A DNA stretch of 64,000 bases, taken from positions 23,834,422-23,898,421 of the forward strand of contig CM055109.1 of assembly GCA_029204225.1 (NCBI GenBank). The letters are read 5' to 3'. Every line of letters begins with the position of its first letter. Positions within the stretch are counted from its first letter, which is position 1. The DNA comes from Diphasiastrum complanatum. Taxonomy: Eukaryota; Streptophyta; Lycopodiopsida; Lycopodiales; Lycopodiaceae. Below, in pieces: positions 1-9,900 of the stretch. A program made the position numbers and the translations under genes. The notes below the pieces were generated by a model. It had not been told where the DNA came from. It was given only the letters and a program-made list of their open reading frames with translations, and made no database searches.

Positions 1-222
1 CACATGGGTGACTACAATTTGATCAGATGCTAATATATCAAGTTTTGTAACCCAGTCGTTATTCCACAAGTAGCATATAAGTTTCTACGAGTAAGTCTTT
101 AAACACGCTATAATGGGATTGATCGGTTCCTTTTATCCACATGCATTTCCTAGTCCATTATCAAGTCAATTGTAATAGCACACTTAAGAGCTCTAAACAC
201 TCTGAAAAAGCATATAAAATAC

Positions 223-359
223 CTTGTTCTTGATTGCTTTGATGTAACGACCGTTCGTATAATACTCTTTACAAGTTCCAATGGCCTAACATTGTCGTCT
301 CTTAGCATCTCCACAAAGACTATTCCAGCACAACCTGTGTCCAACCCTATAAATCGAGC
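223..359 (-). CDS. THUMPD1/TAN1: THUMPD1 exon 4 (start of THUMP region)
   Basis: 45 codons plus two bases. The acceptor is GTTTGCAG|GCTCGA and the donor ACAAG|GTATTT. Encodes ARFIGLDTGCAGIVFVEM and then LELVKSIIRTVVTSKQSRT, which fits the family pattern 'RF..ldtGc.GvvFh.m ... p.eiv..I......kk..sR'. The next exon must supply the third base of the last codon and is not in the window. Confidence 0.82.
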
Positions 360-383
360 CTGCAAACATCGAAATCAAAGTAA

Positions 384-437
<54 letters not shown>

Positions 438-878
438 GCAATGGTGATCCTCTCTCTCCAGCAATGATCCTCAAAAATACACGTAGCGGCCTCCTGCATC
501 TATGTCCTGTGGCTGCTGGAAAAGCGCTCCTATAGCGATGTTGAACGAGAGACTAGAGAATACATTGGTCTAAAATTGCCCATCCTGAAATGCAGTGTTG
601 AAGGTAGTATTTTGAAAATTTAAAGAAGATGTGAATGAAGAAGGCAATGAGCCGCTGACCCTCTCTATGACAACGATGGATGCCTGATTTTGCCTGACAC
701 TGAAATTGAAGGTGCGACCATCACTGCTGTCCACCTGCCGTTGAAGAAGGCCTTGCTTTGAGTTGAATGAAGAACCAGATCATTAATGATAGTGATGGTG
801 CAGCACATGCTTCTTAGACACTCTTGTTGAAGTCAATACTTTTGTAGAATGCAACAGTGAGCAGAATCAAAAACCTCA

Positions 879-922
<44 letters not shown>

Positions 923-3900
923 CAGTTAGTAGTCCATCGCACTTCAAGATTGATCATGGATCTTTCTTTGAGCAGACTCACTGGTTGTTGGGCTCTGAGA
1001 TTTTAAGTCATCATCTCTCTCTGGAAATGGCGCCCTCACGGAAGAAGGCCAGCCCTCGCTCCACCTCTCCACGGGCCAGCCCTCCACGGCCTAATGGGCC
1101 TCTTGCTGACTTGGCGTCCTCCCCTGCTAAAGTGGCGCCCTCCCCTGCCACATCCCCTACGGAGATGGCAGCTGATACGGACCTTGCTGCGGCTGTTGCC
1201 TGTGTGGCAGCCGTACCTGCTGTACCAGATGTACCTGTACCGGATGTACCTGCAACTGTACCTGCGAGGGCACAGGTTCACCATACCTTGATTTGTCACC
1301 TGATATCAGATTTGCAGAGCAAGGGCATATTTTCCTCACTGGGGATTTTAATGCTCGAACCTCCTCACGACAGTCCGAGTTTTATGACATCACCGACCAT
1401 CTCCGCATTCATGCTGTTGACAGCGACGAGGCGGGAGTTACCAGGGTTTCAGAGGACAGCTTGGGACCTATTACCCCCTATGGTGAGCATTTGTTGCAGT
1501 TTGGAGAGGCACATGAGTTAGCCATTTACAATGGTCTAACTTGTTGGCCAGATTCCGGCAGTTATACTTGTCATCCTCATAGTGGCGGACATAGTGTTGT
1601 GGACTATCTCATGGGATCACCATCCTCCATACCTCTCATCTCTGATTTTCACATCTCCCCCACCACTCTCTCTCATCACTCCTTTCTCTCCTTTGCTATC
1701 GGCCGCCTCCCACCCCCTTAGTTATCCTCACATCCCCTGCTTACCCAGGCACCCAAGTATACATTCAGCTCTTTATACGCACCAGTCTATCAGGAAATTC
1801 TTACCTCCCTACTCCATTCGTTTCCGCACAATAGTACACTCGAGACTCAAGCAGCTTTCCTTAGCACCTCTCTTCATGCTGCTGCTTCTCTAGCTTTTCC
1901 ATCTAAGGCCCATAAAGGCAAACACACACGTCCCTCGTCACTACGCCCTCCACACCCTCCATGGTCTTCATCATCTTGTCACCCATGCACGCAGTCATGA
2001 ACCTCACCGCCTTCGCTCTGCTCGCCGTTCTTACCATCGCACACTCCGTCGGAAAAAGCGTGCTTATGATGACTCTGAAGGAAAACGCCTCGTTGACCTT
2101 CTCTTCAGTTCTTCTTCAGGCGCCTTTTGGCGTGAGTTTATCCCTCTCGTACTCCACCACCTCTCCTGGAAGACCTTCGCATATGGACCAACTACGCTAC
2201 CAGTCTATATACCATACCTACTGACACACCTATCTCTATCTCCCCTCGTCCCTCTGAGTTCACCTCTTCACCGCTGACATGGTACTTGCGGCCATCAAGA
2301 AAATGAAATCCCATAAAGCAAGAGACATTGAAGACCTTGAGTCTGAACTCCTAATCCATGCTACCGACCTCCTTGCTCCCACACTAGCCACTCTCCTCAA
2401 TTCCGCCGTTGTCTTTGGCTTCCCTTCATCCTGGTGCACCAACATCATCCATCCTATCCATAAAAATGGTGATCCCATGATTCCTGGTAACTACCGCACT
2501 ATCATGATCAGACATGTCCTCACTAAGCTTTATGGTACCATACTCCAGTCTGCAGTAAGCTCAGAGGCGGAATTGAGGAGATTACATGCATTGGGACAGG
2601 CAGGTTTCCGGGCTCATTACTCTACCACTGACCATATTTTCACACTTAGGGCTTTGATTGAGGAAGCTAAGCACAGGAAAGAAAGGGTTTACTGCTGTTT
2701 TGTGGACTTCAGGACAGCCGTTGATTCTGTACCATGCTCCCTACTCATTCAGAGACTTCGGGGTCTTGGTTTCTCCACGGATATTGTTCTAGCAGTGATG
2801 GCTCTTTATGAGAAGGTCTTGGGATGCTTCCGACATGGTAGTGGTATCTCTTATCACATTTGGAGCACCATTGGGGTGAAACAGGGATGCTCTCTTTCGC
2901 CGGTTCTTTTTGGATTGTACATTGATGAGTTAGAGCGAGCCATCTCACAGTGTGGAGGAGCTGGTTGTAGACTTGGCACCATCTTGATTGCTATTCTCTT
3001 GTATGCGGATGATGTGGTACTAGTATCCACGACCAGAGAGGGATTACAGAGGCAGCTAGATTGTCTACAGGGTTTCTGTACCAGATGGGGATTGGGGGTG
3101 AACACTGCGAAGACCAAGGTTATGGTCTTCAACACTTCTCGAGCCTTCATGCAGCGCCAGGAGCTCATGCTTGATGGACGGGCCTTAGAGGTAGTTTCCT
3201 CGTATACATATTTGGGGATACTCTTTTCTGGTCCTACTTTCAGCATGCGACAAGCAGGCACCACTCGACTTGGGAAGGGGCATTCCTCCCTTGTTCAGCT
3301 TGAGCAGTTCTGCTTCAGGAAGTCCATCAAAGATGCTCGTAGTAAGTGCCGACTTTTTGACACTATTGTCACTCCCACAACCTTGTATGCAGCAAAGACA
3401 TGGTGTACAGGTCTTCCATCATCACATTGGGCCAGCATTTCACGATTACAGACCACCATGCTAGCTCGTATGATTCGAGCGAAGTCCTCGGTTCCGCACG
3501 AGATTCTTCTTGCAGAGTTTGCCGTTCCACCCATTCAGATAGCTGCAGCTTTCCAGCTCATCGCATATATTCAGAGAGTTCAGGATCTACCAAATGCAGA
3601 CACAAGGTATACACGGGCCTCACTTGCCTCCTCACACTTCCTTCATGACCAGGGCTACCGACTGTCGTGGTTCTCACAGGCATCCCATTTCCTCCTTGAT
3701 TCATTTGGCATATCCATCAGGGCCTATGTCAGACAGCCCAGCGGAGTCATATTTCTCAGTCGCAGATCACTTCTTTCTTCTCCAGGAGAAGAGGACGAGA
3801 CTTAGTATCTGATGAGGATGAGGATGATGGAGACTTAATATGCCCACCGAGATCAGAGACAGTGTTCCACTCATACTCATGTTGCTGCACGAGCTACCCG

Positions 3901-6900
3901 ACTTATCATGAGGAGACCTCATCGTCCTAGACGACGTCATCAACCACCAGCAGTCCTTCATGCTGCATCCCGTATTACATCCTTTTATAGCATCAGTGAG
4001 ATAGGGTTGGATGATAGTGTCATACCGTATTCATGACAGTTAGCAGTATATATGCTCCCACATGTTTCATATATCATCGCATCCTTTTCAGTTTCAGCTT
4101 TCAGTTTCAGATCATAGCAGTTAGATTTGTATTTCTGTTATAGTCTTGGAGACGTTTCATACGCTCCTACGGTTACCACATACTTGACATGTACAATTAC
4201 TAGTCTTGTATGCCTTTTGGCATGGAAAAGACATTAATAAAGCTTTCTTTCTTTCTTTCTCTCTCATGTTCCATATGAGATCCTTCTTGCCAAGTTTGTT
4301 GCTCAACCTATACAGATAGATGCAGCTTTCCAGCTTATTACATATATTCAGAGAGTCCAAGCACTTCCAGATGCAGATTAGAGATATACGCAGATAGCAG
4401 TTGCTTCCTTAGATTGTCTTCATGACCATGGCTACAGATTGTCATGGTTTTCTCAGGCATCTCACCTCCTCCTTGAGTCATTTGGTATCCCCATTACAAA
4501 GCTTCTCTCAAGTACTCGCCATTACATTAGACGCTTTTTATATCGAGCATATCTTGATCGTACTTGGAGCCGACACTTAGGGGTTAAGCCTAACTTCTAC
4601 CGGACTCACTTCATTGAGCGAGACATAGCAGGGGTCCCAATCTTGCCACATTATTTGGATTCAGGTTTGTCACATAGCCTCAAATTTACATTGGGCCAGC
4701 TTCGTGTGTCATCGCATCAGCTAGATATTGAGACTGGGAGGTTCCATGGTATTCCTAGAGAGGAGCGGATTTGCCAGTTATGCTCTTTGGGCGAGGTGGA
4801 GTTTGAGGAGCATTTTATCTTTAGATGCCCTATCTATTATGGGATCAAAGGGAGGTACTACTGTCTATTTCGCAACATGTCCACCGCACGACGATCTCTC
4901 AAAGCATATGTGGATTTCCGTTGTGTTGCACTTATGTTACAAGAGATGTCCCTACTGTGGCAGGAACTATGTCAAACATCTCAGCATATTATTCCTCAGC
5001 CTCTGATTACTTCTTTCTTCTCTAAGAGAAGGTCACAACGCGACTCTGAGTATGATGAGGAGGAGGAGGACGACGACGACGACATACATGTTCACAGCGA
5101 TCAGAGACAGCGCACCATTCATAGCCATGTTGCTGCCCAAGTCGTCAAACCTCTAACGAGGAGACACACTTCTCACATTCCTAGACGACGTCAGTGATTA
5201 CCAGAGCTCCCCCATGCTGCAACTCGCATCACATCGTTATCCTTTATTCTAGACATCCAATTGCATCTATGCTCCTACATATCTTACCGCATTTATTTCA
5301 GTTCATAGTAGATGTTTCTTTCTTACTATTTCGGAGACGTTTCATACGATCCCATTGTTACCACATACTTGACATGTATTTTGACTAGTCTTATGTGCCT
5401 TTTGGAATGGAAAAGACATTAAAGCTCTCTTTCTCTCCCTCCATGGCTGATTGCGCCCTGCTTCCATCATGCCCTGCTCCATCTCAGGTCCTCCCTCGTT
5501 GAGGGCTTCTGTCAGCGGACCTGCTGGATCAGCCAATCAGCGGACTTTCGGGATCACGACTGCTGAACTGCGGACTGAGTTGTTGTCTGTCCAAAAGACC
5601 TGATGCACTACTGTCTATCTTCTCTGTAATCTGCCATTGGAAGCCCTATTGCTCTTTAGCTGATCTCTCAGATCTGAAAGTGCCTCGTCACAAAGGGGCG
5701 GTTGCCCCTACTCCTGATCTATCCTCCGTTTCCAGCATTGCTTCAGCCTCACATCCAAACCCACCTTCTCCTTCTCCTTCTATGCCTGTTGCAATTCCTA
5801 TCTCCCCATCAAATCCTATTCTTCCGAATAGTGAAACTATTGTAACTATTCCCTTGACTCCAAACACTCCAGAAACACCTGTTTCTTTCTCTCCATATAC
5901 CTTGGTCAGTCTTCTTCGTGAAATTCAACTCCTCTTGCAATTCATCAATCTCTTGTAGAATCTTTCTTTACCAAATAGCTTCCCTGGTCGCCGGTTGAGC
6001 TACCCAAGGATTCAGCTTTCATCAAGGACAATGGCACTGTTGGCTGCTTCTTACTGCTCTAAGAGACTGAACCCAAGCATAATGCATAGCCTGAGATTGA
6101 TTTACGTGTTTCACTGTAGGCATGAGTAGGTCCTTATGGCCCTATTTAAGGGTCTATAGAACTCTAATTTAATAAAAAGCTATGTTAGCTAGTCAAAAAT
6201 GCACCTGATCAACGAAATATCAATAAAAAAGATGCTACACTCATTGAAATAAATTCCTTTTCCAAATCACAGCATAATGGATGGCAACATGGAAACAAGT
6301 TTAGAATGCAAAATCACCTTTCTTTTATCCCGTAACTGTGCCAACTCCAATTCCAAAGCATCATCAATGTTTTTGATATGATCATTGGCAACCCCGGTTT
6401 TTGTATGTTTGCAATTTTGCATAATATTGCTTAAAGAGCCCACTTGGCTTGTCTTCTCGCCTTCAAATTCATTTTCTCTAGAGTCATTTGATTCCACTGC
6501 TTCTTCTTGAGAATTAGCATTTGCCTCCACCTTGTTTTCAACACTATCAGCTAAATCATGTCTAATTATGTGTGGAGAAAGTTGAGAAAATTGATTGTCC
6601 TTACTATTAATAGTTGCATTGGCTCCCTCCACCAATCTTTCATAAAACTGCAGCCAAAAAAATATTTAAGAGGTCAATTATGTGTAGCACAAAAGAATAA
6701 AGAGATGATTCATCTTAGTTAATCAAAAGAGATACCAAAAGTGTAGTTTTCCCAAACCTTGCAACAAGAAAACTGAGTCTAGATGTTTTAACTTTTAACA
6801 ACATAAATTTTAATAACATAAAATTTGTTTTCCAATAATGACATGCTGGTGAAAACCTTATTTCCTTTCCTTCAGCACAAGAGTTCAACTCCGATAAGTG

Positions 6901-9900
6901 GAAAAAAACCGAGGAAATACAAGAAAAAATAACAACGCTTTGCACTGATACACAACTAGCTAGATGAAATGATACATCATGCAATGAATGAGAAAGTAGA
7001 TGTTAGAGATGCTAGCAATAAGAAATAACTGATACCTTTAGAACCAAGGTAAAACCTAAAGCACAGTTAGTTTGGATCAATCATGTTTGATTCTTCAATG
7101 TAAGGAAAGAAGCCAAACAGCTTCTCTCTTGATTACTATAAAGTCCTCAACACAGGATTCTAGCCTAAGCATACCATACAAAGCAACAACACAAGGGAAC
7201 AGGTGATGGATAAACCAACCCAACCAAACCTAGATCGAACGGATCTAGCCCACAAGCTATGGATCAATTAGAGTCATGGAAAGAGAAGTCACACCAACAG
7301 CATGTAGCTACTAATCACAAAACCAAGCATCATACACTAGTGATAGCCCATCAAGTATACTTATACCCTCCAAGGCCCATGCACCACTAGTAGTGCACTG
7401 TGACACCTCACTGGACACCTCTACAGCCTATCTAAGCCTTGTCATCCAGTTCCCTAATGACTCACTGATAGACCCATACCAACTAGGTTTGGTTGGGTTG
7501 GTTTATCCATCACCTGTTCCTCCTTAAGCTTCCTTCCTGTTCCCAGAAATCGTCATCGTTTGTACATCCCCTCCATCGAACCGGATGCTCGGTAACTATA
7601 CGATTTCTCAATCGTTTAGTTCTTGTATCCAAGATCTTTTCGGGTTCAAGACGAGATACACCCGATGATTCATCCAACAGGTCCAACTGATCTCCAGATC
7701 CAAGATGCTCTCCTTCACGTAGACTCTTTTTTAGACAAAATATGGGATGCACCTGCGATCCTTCCGAGAGTTCCAATTGGTAAGCTAAGGATCCGATCTT
7801 TTTCAAGATCTTAAACGGTCCACTATATCTAGGGGACAACTTATAATGCTTGCCGGTACGCATTACACTTGAATCCTTCGGGATTCTCAAATATACCCAG
7901 TCTCTCAGTAATCTTTTCAGATTTGCATAATGTTTGTCCCTATCCTGTACACTCGTCCGAGTCTCAACCGCAATGGGTGACCTAGGCTCAAAACCATACA
8001 TAAGCATAAACGGGCTATAACCGGTAGCCGAATGCTTACTACTATTATAGGCAAACTCGATCAATGGAAGGTACTTTTCCCAATCAGATTGCCGTCTGGA
8101 AACATATGCCCGAAGCATTTGTTCCATCGTCTGATTTGTTCTTTTCGTCTGTCCATCCGTCTCAGGATGATCAGAAGAACCCAAGCTCAGTGTTGTCTCT
8201 AGTTTAGCAAACACGGCCGACCACCGGTGAACTTCGGATCGCGATCACTTGGTACTCCATAAAGCCTAAATAGACGCTCTACAAATATCTGAGCTAAATC
8301 AGAAGCCTTCACGGTGGTCTTTACCGGAATAAACGTAGCCAATTTGGTAAGACGGTCGACCACAACCCAAATTGCATCATGTTGTTTATTCGTCCGCGGT
8401 AACCCAACCATGAAATCCATGGAAATACTGTCCCATCTCTTATTAGGGATATCCAATGGATGCAACAAACCGCCAGCCTTATGGCGTTCAGCTTTATTCA
8501 ACTGGCATTGGTCACACTTGACCACATAAGATTCTACAAAGGGCTTGAGTTTTGGCCAATAAAAATCCCTTCGTACCAAATCCAATGTACGATGTATGCC
8601 GGGATGTCCTGCGCATGGTGAGTCACGACATTCATAAAGAATTTTATTCTTAACAACATCCACATCAGGCACACAAACCTTCCCTTTCCTGAACAAAAGT
8701 CCATTTCAAATAGAGAAGTCATCAGTACCCTTTACATCTTTCCCCCCAGATTGATCACCATGATCATTAGTCCCGCTTGATGAAACTGCTAGAACCCTAT
8801 TCCAAATTGGTCCAAAATGTGGGTCTTTCTCATAAAGACCTCTTAGGGAGAGATAAAAGTCTGTACTGATCTCAGTGAAGGAAAGTTCGTTCACTTCACC
8901 AATTCGACTAAGTGCATCAACCACCTGATTAGATGAGCCCCTGATATACCGCACTTCAAAGTCAAATTCTTGCATGAGTTTTGCCTATCTGGCCTTACGA
9001 CCTCGCAAATCATTCTGATTACAGAAATACTTAGTATGAGGATGAGGAGTCCGAGGAAGGCGAGGATGAGGATGAGGGGCATTATACCTTTGCCTCTAAT
9101 GAGGATTTCGCAGCTGAGCCTGCCACTCGAGAGGCCACAACAGGCTCCACAGCACCAGCAAGTGGGAGGAGACTCAGGCGTAGGAGAGCTTAGAGTGCTC
9201 ACTACTCAGTGCTCATTGTACATTAGATCATTGTAGTCTGTAGATGTATCATGTCACTAGATGAGCATTGACGCTTGAGTTGTTTACAGTGTACACATCA
9301 TGATTTATCATCAGACACATCGCGCATTACATTGGTGACCGGACTCATGAGGCACCTGGCATATGTATTTACTATTATGTTATGATTCATGAATCATGAT
9401 ATATTATGGATTCTAGTTTGAACTTTGAAGTTTTTTATTCCTGAAGTTAAGTTTTAACTTTTAACTGTAGTATGTACTATGTAGTCTGTTAGTCGATTAT
9501 CTAATTACTAATGGTTAAAGGTTTAAACTTTAAACTTTAAAGTTTTACAATTTTGATTTTGGTATTTAATGTATTATGTTAGAAGTTAGAACTTAGTAGT
9601 TAGTAGTTACATATGTGATATGTCATATAGAATGTTCAATGTTCAAACTTCAATGTTGAATGATGAATGATGATGACAGATGTCAGATAAATCTAAGTTT
9701 CTAACCTAAACTTTTTTGGCTTTCTCAAACATTGTCATAACCTTCTTGTTCATTCTTCTATGCTGAATGCACGGCCCGCATGCATGCACGTGGCCAATGG
9801 GCAAAATTTTCTACATGTTTAAGGATGGGAGCCATAGAAGCGCTTAAGAAAAAAAAATACAATAGATGCCTAGGTCTACATTGGACCTAGGCTTATTGAT

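Larger units (their letters stand above)
919..4262 (+). mobile_element. LINE copy A (internally deleted)
   Basis: Non-LTR retrotransposon in antisense orientation inside THUMPD1 intron 3. The order is: an ORF1-like Pro/Ala/Ser-rich start, an abrupt jump into the C-terminal part of an AP-type endonuclease, a linker with frameshifts, a reverse transcriptase, and a 3' UTR. The 3' end carries the hairpin ATGCC-TTTT-GGCAT (4210-4223), then GGAAAAGACATTAATAAAGC and a (TTTC)n tail. Compared with copy B, the zinc-finger C-terminus of ORF2 is missing: the frame jumps from SWFSQASHFLLDSFG to an acidic tail near 3720-3800. Confidence 0.92.
7204..8990 (-). mobile_element. Ty3/gypsy chromovirus, 3' part
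   Basis: Minus-strand pol remnant in THUMPD1 intron 2, in sense with the host gene. Right to left it has the RNase H end (RYIRGSSNQVVDALSRIGEV), integrase, chromodomain and LTR. The gag, protease and most of the RT are absent. A deletion in the integrase around 8205-8225 joins DRDPKFTG to the later HPETDGQT block in a different frame. Confidence 0.92.
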
